This document shows, piece by piece, positions 26,221-37,558 of a stretch of 64,000 nt of DNA. Under the pieces are notes generated by a model. It did not search any database. It saw nothing but the letters and a program-made list of their open reading frames with translations, and was not told the origin of the DNA. Made by a program: the position numbers and the translations under genes. The first letter of the stretch is position 1, and every line of letters begins with the position of its first letter. Location of the stretch: assembly GCA_022496805.1 (NCBI GenBank), contig CM040101.1, positions 9,674,501 through 9,738,500 on the forward strand, given 5' to 3'. This DNA is from Pohlia nutans (Eukaryota > Streptophyta > Bryopsida > Bryales > Mniaceae).

Positions 26221-28972
26221 CTTGGATTTTCTTCTTATGGTGTGAAAGATAGCTTGACTTGTATGTGTAGATGTTTTTGTTATACACTTGACAAAGAATG
26301 CCGAGCCCAAGAAGCTTATCCACCTAATAGTCTAATACACTCTAATCTTAGTTGGATGAAGGACCAAATGGAAGAAAACTCCCTAAACTCAACATAAATT
26401 ACAGTAATTAATGTAGTCTATAAAAATACATTCATCTGATGTGGCTTAGCATTAAATGCCATGTCACATGACACCAATGTATTGATAAAAAAGAAGAAGA
26501 AGTTAGAACGGCTAATACTTAGGACACGTTTGAGACTTTCCAACGGTATGTTATACGCCCAAAAAAAAAAAAATTGCAGTCGCAAAACAAAAAGAAAAAT
26601 TTGTAGTTGTTTGGTGACTGCAAATCAGGCTGGTAAAAGAACCGCAACCGATTTCGGCTGCGGTTTTTTTGGGCATAGATTTCTACCAATGTTGAGAAAC
26701 TAGATGACCCAACTTCTTCTTGCCTACATGATGAAAAGGTTGGATTAATAGTAAGAGCTAATCTGCCAATCTGGTAAGTCTGAAGAAAATAGCTCTAGTT
26801 GAGGATTCTCAAATGCAAATTGTTCGAGAATGTCCCCTCTCAAATATTAAAAAACCCCCAAAATTTCTTGTTTCATGTGTTCTTTTCGAGGATACAGTCT
26901 CCTTTTGCCAAAACCTAATTCCAACATTAATTTTTTTTAAATTGTTTTTGTATAGAGCTTAATTACTTTAATAAAAGCCCATTTAACAACATCCGGTCTA
27001 GAGTTTTCACACATTTAAGTGTTTAGTAACCCTTATAATAAGCCGGAAGAAGGCAATTTTTGGCAGTTTTTGGGTGACTTCTACTCTTTGTAATGTTAAT
27101 CACATTTAGTTATTTCCATGCATATTCTAACTATAAGATTTTTGAACTAACTATGTCAGCAACATGTGAACCAAATTTCAAGGAATTCCAAGTTATAGAT
27201 TGTGAGATCATAACAAAATAAAGGACAAAGTTTATTAAGCTTATTGCTGCCCAAATTTACTATCGGTCAATTTGACCAAGTGCACAGGGTGAAGGAATAA
27301 CTCAAAAAGTTGGATTTTTTTTTTTTCAATTTTTCTAGAATCAAGAAAGGAGTATACTAAAAAAATTCAGGTTTTTTAGACACGTGGTTAGGAGATATAG
27401 GCCTTGCAATGGAAGTCATGAAATTTTGTTCAGAAAGTGGTTAGAGACACAAAATGAAAATGTACACACAAATTTAGTTGGATTTATAAAATATAAACAG
27501 TGGAGCTTTGGAAGGAGAAACATAGAATTCAACTAAGAATTCAACTAATTGTATTTAGCAAAATCAATAAAATTCTAATTTTGGATCTTCATTGGAATTC
27601 AAACAATGTTTAAAGACAAGGTAAATCCCTGAAAAGGTTTGGGCAGCTTCCACAAACTACCAGGCACCTTCCAAAATAAAGGTTGCCCATTAGCACTATC
27701 TTGCGAGCCCATCTGTTAGTGATGATGGGCTCATGCTCTACCATGATTCTATGGAAAGGCAGTTGAATGCAATTATTGACATTCCCTGTGTATGATGCTA
27801 ATAGTGATAAGTGTTTTTGAAATTACGTAGTTTCAAAAGACATGATATGTGCCTTTGACGCTAGAAAAGTTATATATGTACTTTGAAGTTGTCACATATG
27901 AAATTACATATGCCCTTTGAAGTTTCAAAGGGCATGTGTAAACCCTCCTAAAAATGTAATATACAATGTATGATTCTAATAGTGATAAGCACCAACAAAA
28001 ATGAAATTACATAGTTTTAAAGGAAATTTGTATATGTGCTTTGAATTTGTACAGTGGGAAGCGGCCTTAGAAGTCCTTAAATGTTTTAGGTGGTCATTTG
28101 TAAGTCTCAAGTTCAAGCAAAAGTCTCAATTTAACAAATATGGTGTTCATTGAGTTGTCCCTGGAGCTCTCTCTTTGAATTCAACGGACTTGACCTACGT
28201 AGCTTGGGCAACGTACATGGATTTAAGCATTAATCTCTTCTAAACTATAATTAGACTCAAAATGCATTTGAACCCTCCCATATGCTAGTGCCGTAATGGC
28301 ATTTCGGATGGCCTGCTATTTTTTGGGTTGCCCCTCCTTGCCCAACTCCAGCATACATGTCACCTTCCCAACATGAATCAACTTCCTTCCTACACTCGCA
28401 ACTTGAAACCTTGTGAACAATAAGCTTTTATCAATTTTTTATAAAAACACATTTACACAAATCCAATGACACTAAATTATCATAAATTTCCTTTTGATCA
28501 CAATAGACCTAAAATTTGAGTCCTTTGGACTTCCCTAACTACTTCAAAGTGGTTTGAAATTTCTAATGAAATCCATTTTGGGCTTTTCATCCTTAATGGG
28601 TTAATATTCATTTGAGGTAAAATTTTGAAGAATTCTAGATAAATTATAGGGGCCAATTAATGTTGAAAATCTCTTATATAAAATACCATACTATCTAATA
28701 TGTGTAATTTTATCTTATTTTGACTTCCCTAACTACTTCGAAGTAGACTATCTGTTTTGCAAAGAAGGCCATTATCTAAGGTACAGAGTGTAGAAATATA
28801 GGAGCGTAGTATACAAAACATAAGCCCTAGGCCAAAATTGCAGACCTCCAAGGACATAGGTTACTTCTCGACCAGAAAGGAAATTGTAGACTACAAAGGA
28901 AATTTCAGACCACAAAGGAGATGCACAATCATGTACGCTATGAGAATTACAATACAAAGCTGAAATTCAAAT
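26221..28972. other. intergenic, with one ~180-bp tandem duplication
   Basis: No gene was recognised. At 27790-28050 two diverged copies share GTATGATxCTAATAGTGATAAG followed by GAAATTAC(G/A)TAGTTT(C/T)AAA. The phrase GACTTCCCTAACTACTTC occurs twice (28527 and 28722). Otherwise there is no repeat or RNA feature to report. Confidence 0.45.
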
Positions 28973-30881
28973 TCATGTAAGCTTACCAACCGATGGCACC
29001 CTTGCCCTAGCTTGGTTTGTTCTTTCTTGCATTATTTTTCTTCTTTTTTCGGCCAATCCAAGCATCAACGCCCTCTCCGATAGCTCCGCAGCTGACTCTC
29101 CCAACCAAAGCTTCGATGCCAAACTGGATGGGACAACTCTCCACACCCTATCGCCATACACTTGCAATTTCTTACAAACAAAACTGAAGCACAAAAGGGA
29201 TGATACAAATGCTTACATGAGGATTCTACAATGTCATTTTGAGGAAATGGGAATGAACACAAGCTGCAAGCTGTAATTCTAATAAACTTGCTCTCATCCA
29301 AAAAATCACATGATGGCAAAAGAGGATCCCCAGGTGAATACAACATTGGACATGGCCAAAAATTCAAATTACTCCTTCCTTGCTTGAGCTGAAATTTCTC
29401 TGCTACTAGGGCATCAAATTGCATCTGGCTAGTTTCCAACCCTCTTGTCAATGACTGAATCTCAGTTTCAACATGTTCGAGTTTTTCCTTCGCGGCCGCT
29501 ACCTTCAGCTCCTCCTCCGCTAGTTGTTCTTGTATTCCTTCCATCTTGATCTTCTCTTTGTACAGATCTTGGCCTTGCTCCTCAAGCGCCTTGATCAATG
29601 TTGCCTTCTGCACCTCTTGCTTTTGTAATGTGCCCATGCTCCATTCGGATTGCTTGCTCATCCACATAGCGCCTTCAAGCCTTTGTGCTGCCCCCTTTTC
29701 AGTTCTCTCTTGTGCTTTGCTCCAAGTGAATTGCTTCCATTAAAGCCTCTACGTCTTGCAATCGCTCTAGAATTACACCCTTCTTCAACACCTTACTCCT
29801 CTGTCCACCAACAGCATCTTCCTGCAAGCAAACCCCTAAAGTCATCCCAGATTCAAATCCACCGTCCTCCTCACCAGTCTCTTGAAACTGCGATTTACTT
29901 CGACCACGGGCCCCCAATTCAATTTTGGCATGTGGTAGCCCTCGTCTCTTCCCCCTGCCCTCGTTCCCCTGCTCCATCTTCACCTCCCCACCAGGCTCTA
30001 CCTTGATCCCACGCCATTCTTTCCCTTGCACGTCGATTTTCCTTTTTCCCTCCACACTCCTGGACTCAGCTATTTTCTTTCTCAATTCATCAAGCTTTGT
30101 CTGATCTAACGTGTGTCGACTGCGCTGCCGCTTGTTAGTTTCTTCCCCAAATGCACACCCAATTGACTTTTCCTGCACTTTCTTCATACTCAAGAGTGAC
30201 CCCTTCAGCAAAGCGGACCGTCATGAGATTTGGTGTTTCCTCCTCTCCATGCTAGTAGAGAATGGGGTGCAAATATTTCACCTTATCCACGACCTCCTTC
30301 ACAGTACAACTCTGCCAACCATATCTACTCCGCCCGCCGTCACCGTATGGCTTGCTAAATAATTTCCGCAATGAATCTGTAGTTACAGTATTCTTGCGAA
30401 AGTGGTGGGGATTGTCTCCGTCACTTGGGAGTCCATACTCCTCCTTGAAATCTTCTTTCTTCAACTCTCGAGGAGGCTTCTTCAACCTCGCGATTTCTTT
30501 GTCCACATTTTCAACATAGTTGAAGACCTTCTCCGACCTCACGTTTCCCTTCCCCTTCTTCTTTGCTGCGGTTTTAGAGGTCTTACCCTTTTGATGCTCC
30601 ACCTCCTCTTCACTCCTGGCACCAAATCTCCTTTCTTCTGTGGCTAGTGGCTTTTATATCATTGCCCCCTTTTTCCGCACCTCCTCGTCATCGCACTCGT
30701 CGCCAGATCTCCCTCTTCTCGTTGAGGACTTTGCCTTCTTACGTGCGGACTTCCCAACCTCCTCTTCGTCGCTCCACGCACCATGCTTCCCCCTCTCTCT
30801 TGCCAAACTACCCTTCACCTTGCGAGCACTGGCTGTGCTACCCGAGCAAACGCTAATGGATCTGTCCATTGTTTCTCCCAA
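28973..30881 (-). pseudogene. broken gene: basic N-terminal region, coiled coil and RING-like Cys/His domain
   Basis: Read from 30881 down, consecutive frames form one protein-like track. 30881-30654 is a Lys/Arg/Ser-rich basic segment. The same frame continues after one TAA with a basic/acidic region to 30252. Then come 30211-29699 (basic/acidic), 29667-29065 (a clear Glu/Lys/Gln-rich coiled coil followed by a Cys/His domain with CSLC, a CKHLYHPFC motif and CKC spacing), and finally 29194-28973, whose Ala-Glu-Leu-rich tail continues the previous frame after a frameshift near 29100. A further frame change lies near 29710, where coiled-coil character carries on in the next frame. At least one stop and two shifts mean it cannot make the full protein as written. 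The Cys/His pattern resembles a degenerate RING or treble-clef finger; I do not recognise the family. Introns could explain some breaks, but the shifts sit inside conserved-looking helical sequence. Confidence 0.6.
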
Positions 30882-31124
30882 AAAAAAAACCCAAACACCA
30901 CCAAACCCTTAGCACATTCACAACCCTAACACTCTTGATCTAGGCCTCAAACACCCTCACACTTCCCAATCCTAATCCTCTACTTTAATATGAGTGACTT
31001 TATCTCACCATGCACAAAAATCTCGCTCCAATATCTAATACCCCAGTGCACGAGACTAAACCACAATGCAAGCATCTCCGCCTTGCCTCCACAATGACCG
31101 CATCTCCACCTCCCCTAAAACTCT

Positions 31125-31300
31125 ACATCACAAGCATCGAGCACAGCAAGAATCAAGCTTTACAGAGCAAGCAAGCACTTCACAGCAAGAATCAAGCTCC
31201 ACAGAGCAAGCAAGCGCTCCACAACACGAGCATTATCTCCCATAAAACTCGACAGCACAAGCACATAATCAAGCTCCACGGAGCAAGCAAAACGAAGCGA
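31125..31300. repeat. tandem repeat, ~45-bp unit (CAGCAAGAATCAAGCT...)
   Basis: CAGCAAGAATCAAGCT followed by CAGAGCAAGCAAGC occurs twice in tandem, with a third diverged copy (AATCAAGCTCCACGGAGCAA). It causes the repetitive Gln/Lys ORF on the + strand. Confidence 0.7.
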
Positions 31301-31363
31301 GCCAAACGGAGCCACCAAAAACCTCAGTGTCCACTGGTCTAGATTCCCCAAAGATGCAAGACG

Positions 31364-31500
31364 ATGGTAACCGATGACTACTAGTTACTGAAGGTGGCTG
31401 ACGATGATGGTAACCGGTGACCACCAGTTACTATAGGTGGCTGATGACGACGGTAACCGGTGCCCACCAATTACCGATGGTGACCGGTGGTTACTAGTCA
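31364..31500. repeat. tandem repeat, ~48-bp unit (GGTAACCGGTGACC...)
   Basis: Three to four copies of GGTAACCGGTGACCACC-AGTTAC with a GGTGGCTGATGACGA spacer. It contains many GGTAACC and GGTNACC palindromes. Confidence 0.7.
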
Positions 31501-31897
31501 CACAAAATTCAAATTACCGTAAACCATTATAATCACCACTTTACTTGAACATGATTTTACATGTTAGAAATTTACTCCCACTCTTTAAAATTTTGGCAAA
31601 TTTCCGTTACAATGTTACCTCATTAACATTCTCAAATAGTTGCACACTAGAAAAAATGGGCGCAAATGAGGATGAAATCAACAAAGTCTTTTTAAAACTA
31701 TACTAAAATCGCTAATATTTTATTTCATCGCCAAACCCTTCTAAAAAAGTATTGAAATTGCCAATATAGACTGCATGAAACCGCTAAAACCTTATCCCAA
31801 AAATAATATAATCCCCACTATTTGGATGGCAATTCCTTATAATAGATAATTTTATAGATGAACATATATATAGGTGATTAATTCTACTTTTCCTTAA

Positions 31898-32250
31898 CCC
31901 CTAAATGTATCAGGGTGTCCCTGGAATTGACAATTTGAGAAAAATCATCATAAACTACTATTTACAAGAATATTTTGGAATTGATATACAAATGAAAGTT
32001 CTAGATTTTGAATTTTAGATTCCATCCGTACAGTTCGATTCACTAATACTATCACCAATATTTAATTATAAAATTTGAAAGTTAAAATTTGAAATTTCTT
32101 CTAAATTCGATTACAAACAAAATTTTAATATTTTTTGAGTAAAATTTGTTGGAATGAATTTGAAATGAGTACTCTTAAACATGGTGATTTTTTGAAATTT
32201 TTGTGTTTCTTAAATCTATGACCTCATTTTCAAATTTTATAATTAAATAT
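31898..32250 (+). mobile_element. TTAA-ended element, family B (left end)
   Basis: TTAA at 31894-31897 is followed by CCCCTAAATG. The interior includes AATTTTAGATTCCATCC and CTATCACCAATATTT, which match family B at 23.4 and 42.9 kb at lower similarity. The right end was not found; a tandem array begins at about 32260. Confidence 0.5.
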
Positions 32251-32261
32251 TGACCTCATTA

Positions 32262-32700
32262 TAATCAATGAGTTCTATAAATAAAGTGGATCAAATTTTA
32301 TTTTGTTTATTTCATTTTAGAAATTATGACTACTCTATTGTTACCAGTATCTCCTTCTTGCAAAATAATAATCAATGGGTTCTATAAATAATAACTTAGA
32401 TCAAATTTTTATTTGTTTATAATTCATTTTAGAAATAATGACAGTTCTATTGTTACCAATACCCTATTTTTATGAAATATTAATCAATACGTTCTATAAA
32501 TAACAAGGAACACATTTTTGTTTTTATTTTTTTCATTATAGAAATGACTATTATATTATATTTATATTCTTTTTTTATGATGTAGTAATTAAAATAGTTT
32601 TTATAAATAATAAATTTCAACTGATCATGTATTTAATTTTCTTTTAGAAATGACTATTCTATTGTCATTGATACCTCATTTATAGGAAATAATTGCAACC
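32262..32700. repeat. tandem array, ~105-115-bp unit, about four copies
   Basis: Each unit begins near a TAATCAATGGGTTCTATAAAT-like segment (32262, 32369, 32484, 32585, 32690) and carries TTTAGAAATGACTATTCTATTG. The units diverge from left to right. Very AT-rich and non-coding. Confidence 0.65.
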
Positions 32701-32882
32701 AATATATTCTATTAATATAACAATGATTTGTCAAATATAATTTCTTTTCAAGATGTTATCTATACAACACCCAAGGAGTGCACTTAAAGTTAAGATTAGG
32801 AATACACGTGAGTGCGATTTCATAGCATACCCCTTACGATACTTGGCCTTAAAATAGTTTTTTAATTAACCCCTAAAGGACC

Positions 32883-32899
32883 GGGGGGGGGGGGGGGGG
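32883..32899 (+). repeat. G17 homopolymer
   Basis: An uninterrupted run of 17 G directly follows a TTAACCCCTAAAGGACC element end. Its exact length may be a sequencing estimate. Confidence 0.95.
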
Positions 32900-33272
32900 T
32901 TTTAGCTTAGCTCTTGTTTTCTTGACTAGCTCTTATAACAAGCTCAATTCCTCATTGGTGTGGGTTAATTTTGACGATTGGCACTGTTGAAATTAAAGAA
33001 GACTTACATAGCTTTTGTATGAAAAAAGGATCAACAAAATCGCACAATTTTTGAGAAAACGCCATTGTTGAGAAGATTGATGGAACTTGTTTGGGGTATT
33101 TTGTACTGTACATATGCTAAAATCGGATTGATTAAAAGTTCTCCAAAAGTTCTGAAATTTCTACCATGCATAATGATCATCATTTTGAACATGTGCAAAA
33201 TATTTCACATAATTTGGAGGTGTGAGGAGGAAGATATGAGGGTCTCAAGTGACTCCCGAATAGCCTCCTTAC

Positions 33273-34070
33273 CCGGGGAGGTCACTGTCAAAATTTTATT
33301 AAACCACGTGAGAAAAAATATAGGGTACATTTAATTCATTGGAGCAAAAATTTATAATTTTTTTAGAAATACCATAGCCTGGATGAAATGGCCTATACGG
33401 TATTATATCTAAAGTAGGGTACTAGGTGAAAAGTATAGGTAGTATTCTATTTTTATTAATAAAGTAGGGTCTCAAATATTTAGAGGAACGAAGAATTTAT
33501 GTGAGTTCTAATGAAAATCCTTGGATTGAATGAGAATCGCCTCAATTAACTAAAAATCGTCGAAGTTAGCCAATGGCTAGGAATGAACCACAAATGAAGG
33601 TTGAATTATTTGGCTTCGTGGGAAAGTCTCCTCATGATGAATTTGAGCATTAGGAGACCAATGAGATTCACGAGGCTAGGACGGGGTGGTAGTGCCGCAT
33701 GCTTCTTCTCACAACATGCATTTCTCACTTAAATCTACCATCGAACATTTTAGGCACTAAGCACAGTTGTTATTCTTTGAAAGTTACATTCATGTATTGT
33801 TGTCGTTTTGTTATGTTCAATTAAGTTCAATTTATGCTGAAATTCCAGGATTTTGATAAATGGTCCAGTTTATAAATAAAATAGGGTCTATAAAATAACT
33901 TAATGGTGGAAATTATATTTACCTATAGGGTCTTGAAAAATACCTCAAAGTACCATTTTATCTACTAATAGGGTGCAAATTACTTAAGAAATTGAGATAA
34001 ATAGCCAACCTATAATTAACCCCCAACCGCACGTGGTTTACAAAAGTATGTAGTATGTAACCTCCCCGTG
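33273..34070. mobile_element. 793-bp-type element, copy 2
   Basis: This is close to identical to 201-993 over the full length, with small indels (798 bp here). The ends are CCGGGGAGGTCAC and ACCTCCCCGTG. The flanking 9-mers (CCTCCTTAC and GGATTTTGG) do not match, so this copy has lost its target duplication or arose through recombination. Confidence 0.85.
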
Positions 34071-34989
34071 GGATTTTGGTGCACATTATTATTATGGTGA
34101 ATAGCGTACTCTAAAGGACATATTAAGGTCATATGTCATATTTAAAATCAAAATAACTTCATATAATATTTTAGAGTGCTTTTTTGTATCAATATCAACC
34201 ATTCCCTTCTCTAAATTACCAAATTTGACGATTGTATAAGCATTTTTTGCCCGACGTTGCTTGTTTAGAGGTCATTTATACTACATTATATTACCTTAAA
34301 TTAATTTATATCATTGTTTATCACTTGAATAATTTTTCAAATCCAATCACTTGATTGAAATAGTATTCATCCAAACTTCATCTAAAAAAATCCTGAAGTT
34401 GTCACAAATCCATAGCTCTAAAGCCTTTAAAAATACACGATTTTCACGACATGGATGACTTTACACTACATGGATGATTGTGTAGGATAACAACGCACGG
34501 CCACGTGGTCTGAATAATCTAGGATGCTTACTAGTTCATTCAAATCTAGATCCTGCCACCAAGGCTGGACCTCTACTTCCGCCAGGCCACAATCTTTGAA
34601 TTTTGCTAACTGCCAAGTTGAGGACAACTAGCACATATGAATCCAAATCACCCTGAATCCTTTCTATCAAACTCGGCTATCCTCATTCGCTAATCCAAAT
34701 CGGAAAGCTCCTCCCTCACGATAACTAATGAACGGCTTAGATCAACTGTGTTAGAGTACTCAAAGTACAGTTTAGTACTTCAAGGTCCCGATAGTACAGC
34801 AGGGTTTTGCCAAAATTGCATGGGGTCTAGCATACTTTCACCCAATAGGTCTAATTTTGTTGCTTTTGCAAGCACTGAAACCTAGTTTTGTTTTAAATTT
34901 TACTCTGATCACTAAGTGAAGACCCTACATGTGCGTGGCATTATTTTCCCATAACTCTAACTTCAATGCGTTCCTTGAGATATTTGCAG

Positions 34990-35235
34990 TACGATGAAGG
35001 ACACAAAGATGAATGTCCGTGGTGTGAACAAAGGCGTGATGTCTTGTGCTGCGAAACCTGTGACAAAATATTTTGTTGTCCTTGTATCAAATGAAATTTG
35101 GATGATGAAGTCTCGGATGAAGTTTGTGATCAGATTGCTGAAAGTGAAGATTGGAAGTGTTTATTCTGCAATAAGCAACTCTTACACAACATGCGTCTAC
35201 AATATCAAGCTGTGAAAGATTCTTTAAAGGCATAA
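34990..35235 (+). pseudogene. orphan decayed exon resembling an ATRX-type ADD/PHD zinc finger
   Basis: After an acceptor-like TATTTGCAG, an 82-codon frame runs to a TAA at 35233-35235, interrupted by one TGA at 35092-35094. It shows four Cys pairs: ECPWC, then LCCETC, then FCCPC, then WKCLFC after an acidic DDEVSDEV stretch. This spacing and order, including the 'NLDDE' segment and the final W-x-C-x2-C, resemble the PHD part of the ADD domain of ATRX-like chromatin remodelers and DNMT3 proteins. No neighbouring exon of such a gene was found on either side. It is probably a stray copied exon from a gene elsewhere. In intact proteins this domain reads the histone H3 tail. Confidence 0.55.
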
Positions 35236-35504
35236 CAAATACAGCCAGACACTGATGATGAGTTTTGGCTCAATTTCCAATTTTGGCTCAAATTTTATTT
35301 TTGACACGTGGTACCCCCAGAAGGCAGTCCATGTGGCACTAAATTAAATTAGAATGAGGAAATTCAAATGTGAATGGCCCAAAATTGCACACTGTGACAC
35401 TATGACCCCAAAATACATGAGACTATAGGTGCTTCCAGCCAAATTTTTTTTAGCAAATCTTTGCAAAAATGTTACCTGATACTTGGGAATGACTACTTTT
35501 GCAC
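35236..35504. other. spacer without recognisable features
   Basis: Short AT-rich spacer between the orphan exon and the tandem modules. Nothing supported. Confidence 0.4.
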
Positions 35505-35901
35505 TAGAAAAAATGGGCAAAAAAGAGAATGAAATTGCCAAAGTCTTCTCAAGAAATTATTTAAATTGCCACTAGTGGATGAAAGTACATTATAATAGAT
35601 ACTTTAATGGATGAACATATATACATATATGGACGATTCTATCCATTTTTTCCTAACCTGGCTACGTTAATTCTACGGTGCTTGTCAAATCTCTACTAAC
35701 GGAAAAGCAAAAAAAATTGAATGGACGTTTCTTCCCAAATCAGAAAATCCTCCCCAAACCTTATTTCATCCCAAATTTGGAGGAGCCGGGATTTTTGTTG
35801 TACTTGTGTGGATGCTCAAAGTCGCCAATTTTTCTCAAAAAAATACTAAAATAGCCACTATTCAGTTGAAAGTGCCTTATAATTGACAATTTAATGGATG
35901 A

Positions 35902-35979
<78 letters not shown>

Positions 35980-36435
35980 ATGATTCTATCCATTTTTTCC
36001 TTACTTGGCTACATTCCGTGGTGCGTGTCACTCTACCAACGGAAAAACAAAAAAATTGATTGGTTGTTTGTTCCCAAACCCTTCATTCCCAAATCCTTTT
36101 TCATGTCGTCACCTTGTCTCCCTATTTCATACCAAATTTGAAAGGATTGGGATTTTGTTGCAGCGGTGCGAATGCTCAAAGTCACCAAAGTCTTCTCAAA
36201 GAAATACTAAAATAGCCATTGTTTGGATGAAAGTGCCTTATAATAGATAATTATATGGATGAGCATATTGAAGGATAATTCTATCGAAATTTTCCTTTTC
36301 CAGGGTGGGTGTCGCTGTACCAACGGAAAAACAAAAAGAACTTGGCTGGTTCTGCCCCAAACCCCAAATTTGGAGGGGCCGGGATTTTTGGTGCACCGGT
36401 GCGGATGCTCACCGAAAGCGTTTCAGCGCACGAGC
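35505..36435 (+). repeat. three tandem ~350-bp modules upstream of the RING gene
   Basis: Three successive modules share AAATACTAAAATAGCCA, GTGCCTTATAAT, ATGGATGAGCATAT, GATTCTATCCATTTTTTCCT, CCAACGGAAAA and CCAAATTTGGAGGGGCCGGGATTTTTG-type blocks in the same order (about 35505-35890, 35890-36245, 36245-36435). The second carries an internal AT run (35903-35976). A diverged relative without the GC-rich part is at 31660-31893. Non-coding. Confidence 0.7.
35903..35976. repeat. (AT)n microsatellite, ~74 bp
   Basis: Alternating AT run inside the second tandem module. It sits at the same place as a short ATATATACATATAT in the first module, so it looks like a local expansion. Confidence 0.95.
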
Positions 36436-37558
36436 CGGGCAGCGCTGCACCGCCGGCGTTGTCTCGTGTGAAGGACCCTGTCACTCACAGCGGCTCTCTC
36501 TTTGCCATGAAGGCCTTCCCCTGTTGACCCCGTCCGCCCTCCTTCCTTCCTTCCTGCCTGGCACCCCGCTTGCAGCTGCCCCAGTGCCCCACCTCTTGTC
36601 ACTAATCTACACTCTTTCCACACATATATCCAAGCTAAGCTACTGTAAGCTAAGCTACTACACAACCTGCTGCTGCACTGTAGCCTTCCCCTTTCCTTCC
36701 TCACTCTGTAGACCGACATGCCAGCAATTCAGGTGGTATCAATGCTTAGATTACTCACTAGCTGCTCCCCATGTGTCTGTAATTCTGTCAATTCCCGGTT
36801 ACTCGGTCTCTGCGCAAAGGTACCTCCAGTGCCTGCCTGGAGCAAGCCAAGTCTCTGCATGCCGAAGCCGCGTTTCTCTGCTTAGTTTCATTTTAGACCC
36901 ACTTGTTTCTTTACTGTGCAGACTAGATAGTGGCCGGGACGGGGTTTAGTGAAAGCGCAAGTGATGATCGATGAGAGTACTCTGAGCCCTTGTTGCCGGT
37001 GAGAGTTATTCTTACATGTGACGAAAGCAGCAGGTTTTTGATACTCTTTGAGATCGAGTTTTGGAAACTAATTTCATTTTAGACCCAATTGTTTCTTTAT
37101 TGTGCAGACTAGAGACTGAGTGGCCGGGGCGGGGTTTAGTAGTGAAAGGACAATTGATCGATGAGAGTACTAGTTGCCGGTGAGAGATATTCTTCCAAGC
37201 AGGTTTTTGATACTTTGAGAGTTTCGGAAGTGACTCTGTTTCTGCAAATCACTTCTCATGAGCCAAGTTTCTGGAGTACTACTCTGTCACACTTACTTGA
37301 CTCATGAGGTTGGAGAATTGAGACATGGCGAGTCACGAGAAGGAGCCGGAGACGTTAGATTGACTCGTTGTGTTGGGTGCGGGATTCCAGGTTTAGAGAA
37401 TCAAAAGCGTATAGACGTGTCTGTGAATGCAAGAATTCTGATGTTGTAGCAAATGATATATAGTCGGTGGTTGTTGATATATTTATATTTAGGGGCTTGT
37501 ATATTTAGTCGCTGTAGGATTCTTTATTAGGGCGTTTTTGTACAGTCAGGTTGATTCT
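36436..37558 (+). promoter_or_regulatory. probable promoter/5' leader region of the RING gene
   Basis: Base composition rises sharply in C and G from about 36400 until the RING gene start. The 214-codon + strand frame here begins inside a tandem repeat module, is Cys/Ser/Leu-rich without a domain, and is probably not a protein. It contains an imperfect tandem duplication (36886-37230). No TATA box can be assigned with confidence; expression data would be needed to place the transcription start. Confidence 0.4.
36886..37230 (+). repeat. 187-bp-period tandem duplication upstream of the RING gene
   Basis: The copies begin at 36886 and 37073 with TTTCATTTTAGACCCA and share GTTTCTTTAxTGTGCAGACTAGA, GTGGCCGGG-CGGGGTTTAGT, ATCGATGAGAGTACT, TTGCCGGTGAGAG and GCAGGTTTTTGATACT. 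They differ by small indels. Both contain a TGTGCAG acceptor-like site, so a duplicated leader exon or intron boundary is possible. Confidence 0.75.

Noticed and set aside
31010..31342. 110-codon + strand ORF
   Set aside because: Its Gln/Lys/Ser repeats come from the 45-bp tandem repeat; no sign of selection or a domain.
36305..36949. 214-codon + strand ORF upstream of the RING gene
   Set aside because: It starts inside a non-coding tandem module, has no domain, is Cys/Ser/Leu-rich in a CT-rich region, and is more likely leader or promoter sequence.
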